From NCBI RefSeq assembly GCF_039555335.1, contig NC_092631.1:2542001-2606000 (forward strand): a stretch of 64,000 bases of DNA. The letters are read 5' to 3'. Both the position numbers and the translations under genes were made by a program. Below the pieces are notes generated by a model that was not told the origin of the DNA, did not search any database, and was given only the letters and a program-made list of their open reading frames with translations. Source of the DNA: Amphiura filiformis. Its lineage: Eukaryota > Echinodermata > Ophiuroidea > Amphilepidida > Amphiuridae. Positions 33,401 through 44,795 of the stretch are shown here, in pieces (within the stretch, counting starts at the first letter, position 1; every line of letters starts with the position of its first letter).

Positions 33401-34324
33401 CCCATTTTTATACCCCTAAAAAAACTATGATCTATTAATAGACCATTCTGTCATTCACTTCCTGGGGGTTTCCAAAAATGATGTCATCATAATCCATTTT
33501 ATATTATCAGAGATTCCCCTAATGGTGCAATACACTTAACTTTCTGGAATACTGAGGGTTTTCCCAGATTATTAATAACTCTGATCGAGTTTGTTTACTG
33601 TACCCAAAGGGGTTTTCCCTAAAACATGTCATAACACACTAACTCTTGGTTTTCCCTTTCTATTATTTCTCATGACATAGCTTGAAGTAGTAAACAAATA
33701 TAAATAATCAAATTAAATTACTCAGGGCACATCACACACCTTTGTTTCCAATGGACATTTTATTGTGAAATTTCATTGTACAAGGAATATATTTAAAAAA
33801 AATTATTTAGTTATCTTTGTAATCACTCAAAATATATACCTTAATGGTTATGGAACAAAGGTGCACAGTTGGTTAGTTAGCCGTAAGGTCTTTGCGGTGT
33901 GTTAGCACACCCTCCAATAATTTGGTTTGCCAACTCAAAGAAAATTTCAACGTACCCCCTATAAAACTGAAAATTGGCCCCAAACACATTTATTTGGGCT
34001 AAAATGATGTAAAATTGACAATTGGCCGAGTTAACACAAAATGTCACCTTTATTTCACCTAAAATAGCTAGTGTAAAAGTGACAATTTAGTTATTTTGTT
34101 TGTTGGTTGCTTAGTCTTGGCCCTCTTATCAATATAGATACGTCACTGGCTTCCTTGGGCTCATCTGTTTGACCAAACAGTCAAGACAGGTGTTAAACCA
34201 AATGAGCTATTTACCCTATGCCAGAAATGCTAGAGAACTTTAGCCGTTTGTAAATTACTCATTCTAATTAAAAAAACAGAAAGCCTATACCACACCATGA
34301 AATTTACTGTTATTCTTCAAGATC

Positions 34325-34705
34325 AGAAGTAGCGTAGCCAGCGATGCTCCCCCAACAAAAAATGAAAAAGAAAAGGGCCTTTCTGACCAAATATGAAAGA
34401 GAAAATAGGCAAAGGCAAAGAAAAAGGGCAAGGAGCCCGTTTCCCATGCACTAACATTCACCCCCAAATAATTGTTTTCCACATTATTTTCCAAATAAAG
34501 CCCTTTTTAGAAGCACGAAGGCTTTTATTTACATGTACAGCTTTAAAAGAAACACCGTAATATGTGTAAAATTTAAAAAAATGACACCGATAATACCAGG
34601 TCAAAATGATACAACCGGGCATTTTTTTCGGCTTTGCCCACTAAATTTTTATTTTGCCTCCTCTCCACCCTGACCAAGAATGCTGGCTACGCCCCAGAAG
34701 ATCAG
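34325..34705. mobile_element. Short inverted-repeat element (GCGTAGCCAGC termini)
   Basis: TAGCGTAGCCAGCGATGC at the left and GCTGGCTACGCCCC at the right are inverted. The interior is rich in GAAAAGAAAAGGGC-like purine tracts. GTAGCCAGG termini of this type recur (for example near 50279). Its right end overlaps the donor side of the SDR exon by proximity only. Confidence 0.5.
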
Positions 34706-34718
34706 ATGCTATACTAAC

Positions 34719-34929
34719 CAATTGAAGAGACTCAATAAAGGTAACCAATAGGGTTGGGACTTCTGGGTAGCCTCCTTCATCGTCGCAATACCACTAGACT
34801 GTATAGCACCCGGATGTAACGAATATGTAGTGACACCAGATCCTTCAAGTTGCCGCGCAAGTTCTTTGGTAAATAATACGTTAGCCAGTTTACTTCTTTC
34901 GTACTCTCGTAGACCAGGATATATTCGAC
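34719..34929 (-). CDS. Retinol dehydrogenase-like SDR, catalytic-Tyr exon
   Basis: A 211-base exon between a TTTATCGCAG acceptor and a GTTAGT donor. It carries [19 protein letters not shown], then [20 protein letters not shown] and [13 protein letters not shown] is the YxxxK active site of SDR enzymes, and [16 protein letters not shown] and YSLHPG are near-diagnostic for RDH11-14-like proteins. The split codon at the 3' border matches the terminal exon. The intron of about 2.7 kb contains Penelope-like debris. Exons for the TGxxxGIG cofactor motif and NNAG were not found upstream, so they lie beyond very long introns, are unrecognised, or the gene is broken. Confidence 0.9.
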
Positions 34930-35371
34930 CTGCGATAAACGGGTGATAAATTCATATGGTCTTGTTATTCAAAAGTATTAAAGTTGGAAAATTAGTTTGA
35001 ATATGTTACATACGTCAATGCATAGGCTCATTAGAGTAGAAGTGTAATGAAAAAAATCATTCTTTTGTACCAGTACTTTCATTATAGACCTTAGTCGCCA
35101 AGCTCCGATTTCTCGAAGCTTGGCTAGAGGTCAGGTTTCCTAAGCCCTACCAATCGAATCCATTTTACTGAAATTTCTTTCTAGATGATGTACGATGTGA
35201 AATTGAAAGCATTGGTACATGCCTTGCTTCAAGAAACCGGCCCCAAGCGTTCACTCCGGCCAAAGATCCTTGACCTTTGCTCCGGCTAGCTAAGGCGATT
35301 AAAGTAGTCGACTAAAAATCGCAAAGGACATGGGCGCTGACATAACAGCGTCTATAGACATGAAGTATGAT

Positions 35372-35722
35372 CCCGGGGGTCACTCCCATTGTGGCCTGTA
35401 CACCATCCGCGATAATGAAAACGCGTAAAAAGGGTAGTTTTTCGTGGGTAGGCACGATACGCGCGTAACGCATTTAGGGTGTCAAAAACATGAAAAATTG
35501 GAAAAAAGGGTAGCAAATTACAATTGTTAATACGCGGAAATGAAATTTAGGGTATGAAATTTGATGCAAGGAATAAAATCCCTGTTTAGGGTGTGAAAAC
35601 ACCTGTTTAGGGTATAGTTTTAGCCAAGGGTTAAATCCTGGTTGAGGGTGCTTTTCAAAAGTTGATTATCGCGGATGGTGTACAGGCCACAATGGGAGTG
35701 ACCCCCCCCCCCCTCCCCCCGG
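35372..35722. mobile_element. MITE with near-perfect 40-bp inverted termini
   Basis: The left end CCCGGGGGTCACTCCCATTG continues TGGCCTGTACACCATCCGCG. The right end is its reverse complement, followed by a long poly-C run. The interior repeats GGGTGT(C/G)AAAA and TTTAGGGTGT motifs. About 350 bp, related at its tips to the CCCGGGG family. Confidence 0.85.
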
Positions 35723-35843
35723 AGTATGATAAAAGACCTTCTGCACAGTGTGTAGTCTTCCTCTAGATTTGAATAGAAATATGTAATGTTATTGTAAGAG
35801 TTTCTGTCGAAATTTATTTTTTAACGTCGGTGAATACTTTTAA

Positions 35844-35973
35844 AATCAGAATCTGTTAATATTTAATCACTTTATAATGATATTATTTTAGTCAATAGTA
35901 AGTTTCCTTATAGCGGCATTCATGGGTCACGTGCGATTTTTTTTAATACATCGAGTCAGCATTCAACTGGCTT
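35844..35973 (+). repeat. Direct repeat, copy 1 (no element inserted)
   Basis: The block AATCAGAATCTGTTAATATT through GCATTCAACTGGCTTAA is repeated at 36278-36409. This copy runs on into TTCGCTATCG, while the second copy is interrupted after CTTAA by element B. Confidence 0.85.
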
Positions 35974-36277
35974 AATTCGCTATCGTAGTCCGACGTCACT
36001 TCCTGCCGAGGTCACAATTACTTCCGTAGTGATGGGTCAAGCGGTTGCATGATGACGACAAGATTTAGCCATTTCTTATGGGTTTCACCGGTACCGCCTA
36101 GTAAGCTTTTGCAAGATGTTTTCCTTCTGAAATCACGAGGTTTCAGGTCTTACATATGACTGGTAATTAAAAAAAAATGATATACACTAAGCCAAAAAAG
36201 AAACTTATAACTTTTCACAAGGTCGTATCTTAAAATTCTGTCCATCAAAATTAACCAAAATTACACACAGGATTTAA

Positions 36278-36409
36278 AATCAGAATCTGTTAATATTTAA
36301 TAACTTTATAATGATATTATTTTGGTCAATAGTAAGTTTCCTTATAGCGGCATCCATGGGTCACGTGCGATTTTTTTTAATACATCAAGTCAGCATTCAA
36401 CTGGCTTAA
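36278..36409 (+). repeat. Direct repeat, copy 2 (element B follows)
   Basis: Near-identical to 35844-35973, ending GGCTTAA immediately before the B terminus GGGAGCGCAACACTAAAT. It gives the non-array flank of the leftmost B copy. Confidence 0.85.
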
Positions 36410-36882
36410 GGGAGCGCAACACTAAATCACTACGCATTTTATGTAAGAACGAAATTCGGCTAATATAGTCCATAGTGAGTATGAGATTGTAGCGACCATA
36501 TCTACCGACATGTTCACTTTAAATCACTCAATATCAGCTCATATGAATTCGACAAGTGTCTTCAATGATAACATGCAGAAAAAACCGGACATTTTATCTC
36601 AAAAGCAATTCTCTGTGGCGGATGAAGACAACTTCCGATTTTGAAATGTGAGTGGTGAATTTAGTATATTTTTAGGCCATATTTTTTTTTTTTTTTTTTA
36701 GCGAAAAAAAGTCAACGGTCATCGATATATGCCGACAAAAGTTTTGGAATCTACAGAAACAGAGCTTTAATTTGATACTAAATTTATTTTGCCAAGTATT
36801 GCAGGGACGCCAGGAATGGCGCTCGAAGTAGGCCAAAATCACACGTTATCCTATGGGACGCTTATTTAGTGTTGCGCCCCCC
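36410..36882 (+). mobile_element. Element B, copy 1
   Basis: Inverted-repeat element of 473 bp with ends GGG(A/G)GCGCAACACTAAAT and ATTTAGTGTTGCGCCCCC. Non-coding, with a variable poly-T run near 36685-36700. The left flank is unrelated to the array unit and the right flank is the start of unit A1 (TTGTAACGG). Confidence 0.9.
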
Positions 36883-38174
36883 TTGTAACGGCCGTCATTA
36901 TGAACGCGTTCTTTTTACATTCTTCGCGTAAAATAAGAAATGCGCGTCATGAAATGTGTTCTATTTCAATCATGATGATAAACAAGAACTACGAAAAGTC
37001 ACCCTGATGAATTATAATTGGGAAAAATGCTTTATTGGCCGAGCAGGGGCCTGCAAAGTCTAGAAATTGTATCCAAAAATCTTCAAAAAGGCTCAAAAAT
37101 GGGTTTTAAAGTTAATAGGCATTGTTAATCTGCATGAAGCCGTTTTGTTGCATATTCAGTAGGCCTATGCAAAAAGATCATAATTGTTACTACTGAAACA
37201 GGGGTGGTGATTGTACTTCACACTCATTAACAAGTGCTTTCCAAAACAAAATGGCAAGACAGTTAATCTAGAAAAGAAATTAAACTTGGTTCAAAGACGT
37301 GCTTAAATTGTTGTCTGTCACTAGTTTTAGTGAGTTTTGTGCAAACTCTCGCATATTGGAGGAAAAGTCGAAATATTCGATTTTCCGCGTTTCGGCACTG
37401 ATCTTTAAAACAACATATCTCTTGAACGAAATGTCGCAGAGACATGAAATTTTCGGTGTTGAGCTACAAATTTTCTCTAATTTAATTAATAAGTGACAAA
37501 TGTGGATTTTGAAAACTTTTAAATCCTTGTAACGGCCGTCATTATGAACGCGTTCTTTTTACATTCTTCGCGTAAAATAAGAAATGCGCGTCATGAAATG
37601 TGTTCTATTTCAATCATGATGATAAACAAGAATTACGAAAAGTCACCCTGATGAATTATAATTGGGAAAAATGCTTTATTGGCCGAGCAGGCGCCTGCAA
37701 AGTATAGAAATTGTATCCAAAAATCTTCAAAAAAAAAAAAAATGGGTTTTAAAGTTAATAGGCATTGTTAATCTGCATGAAGCCGTTTTGCTGCATATTC
37801 AGTAGGCCTATGCAAAAAGATCATAATTGTTACTACTGAAACAGGGGGTGTTTGTACTTCACACTCATTAACAAGTGCTTTCCAAAACAAAATGGCAAGA
37901 CAGTTAATCTAGAAAAGAAATTAAACTTGGTTCAAAGACGTGCTTAAATTGTTGTCTGTCACTAGTTTTAGTGAGTTTTGTGCAAACTCTCGCATATTGG
38001 AGGAAAAGTCGAAATATTCGATTTTCCGCGTTTCGGCACTGATCTTTAAAACAACATATCTCTTGAACGAAATGTCGCAGAGACATGAAATTTTCGGTGT
38101 TGAGCTACAAATTTTCTCTAATTTAATTAATAAGTGACAAATGTGGATTTTGAAAACTTTTAAATCCTTATAAA
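36883..38174 (+). repeat. Array units A1 and A2 (about 645 bp each)
   Basis: Two directly adjacent units start TTGTAACGGCCGTC at 36883 and 37527 and end GAAAACTTTTAAATCC. They differ at scattered bases and in a poly-A run (37732-37742). Each unit contains the same overlapping 60- and 65-codon frames on opposite strands. These repeat because the DNA repeats and I do not call them genes. Confidence 0.92.
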
Positions 38175-38645
38175 GGGGGCGCAACACTAAATCACTACGC
38201 ATTTTATGTAAGAACGAAATTCGGCTAATATAGTCCATAGTGAGTATGAGATTGTAGCGACCATATCTACCGACATGTTCACTTTAAATCACTCAATATC
38301 AGCTCATATGAATTCGACAAGTGTCTTCAATGATAACATGCAGAAAAAACCGGACATTTTATCTCAAAAGCAATTCTCTGTGGCGGATGAAGACAACTTC
38401 CGATTTTGAAATGTGAGTGGTGAATTTAGTATATTTTTAGGCCATATTTTTTTTTTTGCGAAATAGCGAAAAAAGTCAACGGTCATCGATATATGCCGAC
38501 AAAAGTTTTGGAATCTACAGAAACAGAGCTTTAATTTGATACTAAATTTATTTTGCCAAGTATTGCAGGGACGCCAGGAATGGCGCTCGAAGTAGGCCAA
38601 AATCACACGTTATCCTACGGGACGCTTATTTAGTGTTGCGCCCCC
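38175..38645 (+). mobile_element. Element B, copy 2
   Basis: 471 bp, same termini as copy 1. Left flank AAATCCTTATAAA, right flank TTGTAACGG. The uninterrupted A-A junction reads AAATCCTTGTAACGG, so the flanks suggest a target duplication TT(A/G)TAA. Confidence 0.9.
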
Positions 38646-39294
38646 TTGTAACGGCCGTCATTATGAACGCGTTCTTTTTACATTCTTCGCGTAAAATAAG
38701 AAATGCGCGTCATGAAATGTGTTCTATTTCAATCATGATGATAAACAAGAACTACGAAAAGTCACCCTGATGAATTATAATTGGGAAAAATGCTTTATTG
38801 GCCGAGCAGGGGCCTGCAAAGTCTAGAAATTGTATCCAAAAATCTTCAAAAAGGCTCAAAAATGGGTTTTAAAGTTAATAGGCATTGTTAATCTGCATGA
38901 AGCCGTTTTGTTGCATATTCAGTAGGCCTATGCAAAAAGATCATAATTGTTACTACTGAAACAGGGGGGGTGATTGTACTTCACACTCATTAACAAGTGC
39001 TTTCCAAAACAAAATGGCAAGACAGTTAATCTAGAAAAGAAATTAAACTTGGTTCAAAGACGTGCTTAAATTGTTGTCTGTCACTAGTTTTAGTGAGTTT
39101 TGTGCAAACTCTCGCATATTGGAGGAAAAGTCGAAATATTCGATTTTCCGCGTTTCGGCACTGATCTTTAAAACAACATATCTCTTGAACGAAATGTCGC
39201 AGAGACATGAAATTTCGGTGTTGAGCTACAAATTTTCTCTAATTTAATTAATAAGTGACAAATGTGGATTTTGAAAACTTTTAAATCCTTATAA
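38646..39294 (+). repeat. Array unit A3
   Basis: Full unit followed by element B copy 3. It has a one-base deletion in the ATTTTCGGTG stretch (ATTTCGGTG), which shortens the plus-strand frame seen in other units and argues against protein-level constraint. Confidence 0.92.
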
Positions 39295-39763
39295 GGGGGC
39301 GCAACACTAAATCACTACGCATTTTATGTAAGAACGAAATTCGGCTAATATAGTCCATAGTGAGTATGAGATTGTAGCGACCATATCTACCGACATGTTC
39401 ACTTTAAATCACTCAATATCAGCTCATATGAATTCGACAAGTGTCTTCAATGATAACATGCAGAAAAAACCGGACATTTTATCTCAAAAGCAATTCTCTG
39501 TGGCGGATGAAGACAACTTCCGATTTTGAAATGTGAGTGGTGAATTTAGTATATTTTTAGGCCATATTTTTGCACCGCGAAATAGCGAAAAAGTCAACGG
39601 TCATCGATATATGCCGACAAAAGTTTTGGAATCTACAGAAACAGAGCTTTAATTTGATACTAAATTTATTTTGCCAAGTATTGCAGGGACGCCAGGAATG
39701 GCGCTCGAAGTAGGCCAAAATCACACGTTATCCTACAGGACGCTTATTTAGTGTTGCGCCCCC
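39295..39763 (+). mobile_element. Element B, copy 3
   Basis: 469 bp. The central poly-T seen in copies 1 and 2 is replaced by TTTTTGCACCGCGAAATAGC. Flanks match copy 2 (CCTTATAA on the left, TTGTAACGG on the right), so copies 2 and 3 probably spread by duplication of an A-B block rather than by independent insertion. Confidence 0.9.
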
Positions 39764-42106
39764 TTGTAACGGCCGTCATTATGAACGCGTTCTTTTTACA
39801 TTCTTCGCGTAAAATAAGAAATGCGCGTCATGAAATGTGTTCTATTTCAATCATGATGATAAACAAGAACTACGAAAAGTCACCCTGATGAATTATAATT
39901 GGGAAAAATGCTTTATTGGCCGAGCAGGGGCCCTGCAAAGTCTAGAAATTGTATCCAAAAATCTTCAAAAAGGCTCAAAAATGGGTTTTAAAGTTAATAG
40001 GCATTGTTAATCTGCATGAAGCCGTTTTGTTGCATATTCAGTAGGCCTATGCAAAAAGATCATAATTGTTACTACTGAAACAGGGGGGTGATTGTACTTC
40101 ACACTCATTAACAAGTGCTTTCCAAAACAAAATGGCAAGACAGTTAATCTAGAAAAGAAATTAAACTTGGTTCAAAGACGTGCTTAAATTGTTGTCTGTC
40201 ACTAGTTTTAGTGAGTTTTGTGCAAACTCTCGCATATTGGAGGAAAAGTCGAAATATTCGATTTTCCGCGTTTCGGCACTGATCTTTAAAACAACATATC
40301 TCTTGAACGAAATGTCGCAGAGACATGAAATTTTCGGTGTTGAGCTACAAATTTTCTCTAATTTAATTAATAAGTGACAAATGTGGATTTTGAAAACTTT
40401 TAAATCCTTGTAACGGCCGTCATTATGAACGCGTTCTTTTTACATTCTTCGCGTAAAATAAGAAATGCGCGTCATGAAATGTGTTCTATTTCAATCATGA
40501 TGATAAACAAGAATTACGAAAAGTCACTCTGATGAATTATAATTGGGAAAAATGCTTTATTGGCCGAGCGGGGCCTGCAAAGTCTAGAAATTGTATCCAA
40601 AAATCTTCAAAAAGGCTCAAAAATGGGTTTTAAAGTTAATAGGCATTGTTAATCTGCGTTAAGACGGTTTGTTGCATATTCAGTAGGCGTATGCAAAAAG
40701 ATCATAATTGTTACTACTGAAACAGGGGGTGTTTGTACTTCACACTCATTAACAAGTGCTTTCCAAAACTAAATGGCAAGACAGTTAATCTAGAAAAGAA
40801 ATTAAACTTGGTTCAAAGACGTGCTTAAATTGTTGTCTGTCACTAGTTTTAGTGAGTTTTGTGCAAACTCTCGCATATTGGAGGAAAAGTCGAAATATTC
40901 GATTTTCCGCGTTTCGGCACTGATCTTTAAAACAACATATCTCTTGAACGAAATGTCGCAGAGACATGAAATTTTCGGTGTTGAGCTACAAATTTTCTCT
41001 AATTTAATTAATAAGTGACAAATGTGGATTTTGAAAACTTTTAAATCCGCCGTCATTATGAACGCGTTCTTTTTACATTCTTCGCGTAAAATAAGAAATG
41101 CGCGTCATGAAATGTGTTCTATTTCAATCATGATGATAAACAAGAATTACGAAAAGTCACCCTGATGAATTATAATTGGGAAAAATGCTTTATTGGCCGA
41201 GCAGGGGCCTGCAAAGTCTAGAAATTGTATCCAAAAATCTTCAAAAAGGCTCCAAAATGGGTTTTGAAGTTAATAGGCATTGTTAATCTGCATGAAGCCG
41301 TTTTGCTGCATATTCAGTAGGCCTATGCAAAAAGATCATAATTGTTACTACTGAAACAGGGGGGTGTTTGTACTTCACACTCATTAACAAGTGCTTTCCA
41401 AAACAAAATGGCAAGACAGTTAATCTAGAAAAGAAATTAAACTTGGTTCAAAGACGTGCTTAAATTGTTGTCTGTCACTAGTTTTAGTGAGTTTTGTGCA
41501 AACTCTCGCATATTGGAGGAAAAGTCGAAATATTCGATTTTCCGCGTGTCGGCACTGATCTTTAAAACAACATATCTCTTGAACGAAATGTCGCAGAGAC
41601 ATGAAATTTTCGGTGTTGAGCTACAAATTTTCTCTAATTTAATTAATAAGTGACAAATGTGGATTTTGAAAACTTTTAAATCCTTGTAACGGCCGTCATT
41701 ATGAACGCGTTCTTTTTACATTCTTCGCTTAAAATAAGAAATGCGCGTCATGAAATGTGTTCTATTTCAATCATGATGATAAACAAGAATTACGAAAAGT
41801 CACCCTGATGAATTATAATTGGGAAAAATGCTTTATTGGCCGAGCAGGGGCCTGCAAAGTCTAGAAATTGTATCCAAAAATCTTCAAAAGGCTCAAAATG
41901 GGTTTTAAAGTTAATAGGCATTGTTAATCTGCATGATGCCGTTTTGCTGCATATTCAGTAGGCCTATGCAAAAAGATCATAATTGTTACTACTGAAACAG
42001 GGGGGGGTGTTTGTACTTCACACTCATTAACAAGTGCTTTCCAAAACAAAATGGCAAGACAGTTAATCTAGAAAAGAAATTAAACTTGGTTCAAAGACGT
42101 GCTTAA
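39764..42106 (+). repeat. Array units A4 to A7, last one truncated
   Basis: Units start at 39764, 40408, 41049 and 41684. The A5-A6 junction lacks TTGTAACG (reads AAATCCGCCGTC). A7 stops after TCAAAGACGTGCTTAA at 42106, where unique sequence begins. Units look well above 95 percent identical by eye. Confidence 0.9.
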
Positions 42107-43125
42107 GTTCCCGTAAAATGGTCTGGTTTTACTTGAGCCAGCAGTGTACGATACTTCTGGAAGAGTAAATCAGGTGCATAACATTTTTATATATAACATG
42201 TCATAGGTTGTGCCTGGTAAGAGAGAGAGAGAGAGGGGTAGGGAGGAGGAGAGGAGGGCATTGGAAGTGGACAGGGAGGTGCTTTGCTGGTAGCCAAGGT
42301 GTGGGGGGGCTCCCCCGTGGGACATCTTCTCTTCCTTCTTGACCCTTCCCTTTTGGATGCTGGCCGCCGTGATATTTTACGCTTTTAGGCCTTTTTCTGC
42401 CATTTTAAGCCCATTTTTGTAAAAACGTTTCCCTTTGAGAATCGGCCCACGCCCTCCTAACAGAAAAACCCTGACAAAATCACTGTGGAGGGGGAAACAG
42501 GAGTGCGAGTGGGTAATTATAGGGGGGTCAAGTTTGAGAGAGCGAGTACAGATAGAGGGGAGAAGGAGGGAAAATAAGGAGAATGTAGGGAAGGGGAAGC
42601 AGGAGGGGGGGGAGAGAGATTCAGAAGGAGGGAAAGAAATAAAGAATATGTATTTCATTAGGCTTTGCGAAGTAAATTGGAATATGAAATTGACAAAGCT
42701 GACGAGCCTTTATTAAATAATATTATATATATATAGGCCTATAACTATCGTAAGAATATTAATTGAAACGTATAGGGCCTAGCTAGTTTCAAAATAATAT
42801 GATAAGGAGATTAACGCTGGGTCCCGACATAATCCATGTTGAGTGGTATCGCGAGTTCATTCATGTTTACTCAAACGAAGCTCTTAAGGTAGAGTCTTTT
42901 GTCTTGAAGTGGGACTAATAACCACTTGACTAAACAAAGGAGAGACATTTGGATGTATTCGGTTACAAGCTCTTACACATGCCCTTCTTTTGAACCCACT
43001 TTGATACACATGTCCCGAGTTTAAGCGACAAGACGCTGTTGTTGCAGTAACCAACCATACGTTCGCGTTGGAGTAAATTTGAGCAAGAAATCCAATCGAT
43101 ATTTCTGAAGTTGCCGTTCCAGTTA
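42107..43125. repeat. GA-rich tracts and unannotated sequence
   Basis: Purine-rich stretches (GAGAGAGAGAGAG at 42219-42235; GGAGGGAAAAT-type at 42485-42640) dominate the left half. A 93-codon frame on each strand there results from this bias. The remainder shows nothing recognisable. Confidence 0.5.
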
Positions 43126-43493
43126 AGGTTATTAATTATTTTAAACTGTTGTGATTTGGTAGTTCACAGCATCTTACGAATGGTAGTGAGCTTTGGCAAA
43201 AACTGCATTGCTCAATTCATAGCGAGGGTGTAGAAGAATTAAAATATCACAGATATTATAGGTGCTGCGGTTTTTGAGTTACGTTGTTAAGAGGGCTGAA
43301 ACAACAACACTTTTGTAAAACGTACATAACTCATTAACAACAATAAATTAAGCAAGTTTGCAAAGTGTACGATTTGTAGAAAGAACTTTTGCAAATCATC
43401 AAGGTGTTATTTTTCAATAATATATTGATCTAGATAATGAAAATCGATTTTTAGGTTGCTTCGACCAACAATACCTCGTCTACCCTTAAAGTA
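43126..43493 (+). repeat. Dispersed repeat R, copy 1
   Basis: Runs from TTTTAAACTGTTGTGATTTG through GGCTGAAACAACAACACTTT to CGTCTACCCTTAAA. It is repeated in the same orientation at 48416-48772. No terminal inverted repeats seen. Confidence 0.75.
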
Positions 43494-44795
43494 ACTTCTT
43501 TCCGCAAACTCTCTAATATATTAGAGCCAGATACGTGACTCCAGTCACGGTCCGACGATCTCTGCCCAATAACAAGCATCAGTCACCAATCCCTCTTCCA
43601 ATCCATCAACCGAATGAACTTATGTTTTGACAGAGAAGATGAGAAAAGGTTTGAGTACCCGTTTAACTCTCTTCATCAAGATTATAATGTTCTAATTAAA
43701 GATACACGAGTGAAAAATCCCGTTTGGAATTGATTATATAAGCTTATAGTTTGAGGAAAAACAACAATCTTGGGAGAGTCGTACCAAGTGTTGTGCTGTG
43801 ACATGTGAAACTTTAAGCTACGCGCTCTGGACTGCTGTCATTATACAAAATAGTACTTGAAACCAAGTTAAAGTAGCCGAGGTGCCACTAATTTGGCCAC
43901 TGAATGAGATTTAGGATTACGCTTAAAGTGCGTATCTTCCCCAAAACGGGATTTTATATTGGCTCTTCTTTCGACGTGCTGAAGTCTAGTTTATGATACA
44001 ACGCGTCTGTCAATAAATTGGAATAGCCCACGGAAACTGTTCCCAATAGAAGAAGAGGTGCATACCGTTCTGGAGAGAGTCACCTGTACATGTATATACA
44101 AAGACTTTTGTTTAAAGGATATATGTTTTGTCTTTAAGTCTACAATGGACCCCGGCAATGGACTTCGCTGGACAAGTTGACATTGGAATATTAGAGTCGT
44201 CTGGGCTTGGTTAAGATGAGAGGTGTCCTCGAACAACATATAGCACGCCACAGACCATGCATATCTTTCTGTCCTACATGGCCATTCCAAAATCCATAAC
44301 ATCCAGTCCAGTGTCTTGTTTCAATACTACACGTACGACATATGTTAGAGGGGAGAGGAGGTCTACCAGGTCTTTCTCTATCAAGGTCTTTACATATGAT
44401 CCATGCTTAACATCCATAGGTCAGTACTGATTCAACGGTATACAGCAGCAAATATACAGAACTTGGGGGAGTTGACCTCCAGATTTTGCATTTCAAATAT
44501 TTTTCTATTTATTTTAAAAAGTATTTAGGAGGCCCTATATAATGTGCAAACTATACTTACGTGAAATATTCATTTTTTTCTTCTTTGAAACCTCCAATAT
44601 AATGGTTCTTCATTAGAAAATATATTTCTGAATAAATATAATTAATCGAATCATATACCTTCCTTTCTAGTCCCAACATTACCATAATTATTTGTATATG
44701 ACTACGACTGTGTATTTTTACATTTATCCACATTTCAATCTCCTTCCAAAAAGATTGTAAAAAGCTGGAGGGTTGCAATGTCAGATCATCCACCT
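43494..44795. other. No gene recognised
   Basis: A 103-codon minus-strand frame at 43991-44302 has no motif I recognise and lacks supporting splice or codon evidence. The rest is AT-rich. Confidence 0.35.

Noticed and set aside
37263-41653. Repeated 60- and 65-aa frames as a small multigene family
   Set aside because: They occur on opposite strands of the same repeat, have no motif, and are frameshifted in unit A3. Conservation is explained by tandem homogenisation.
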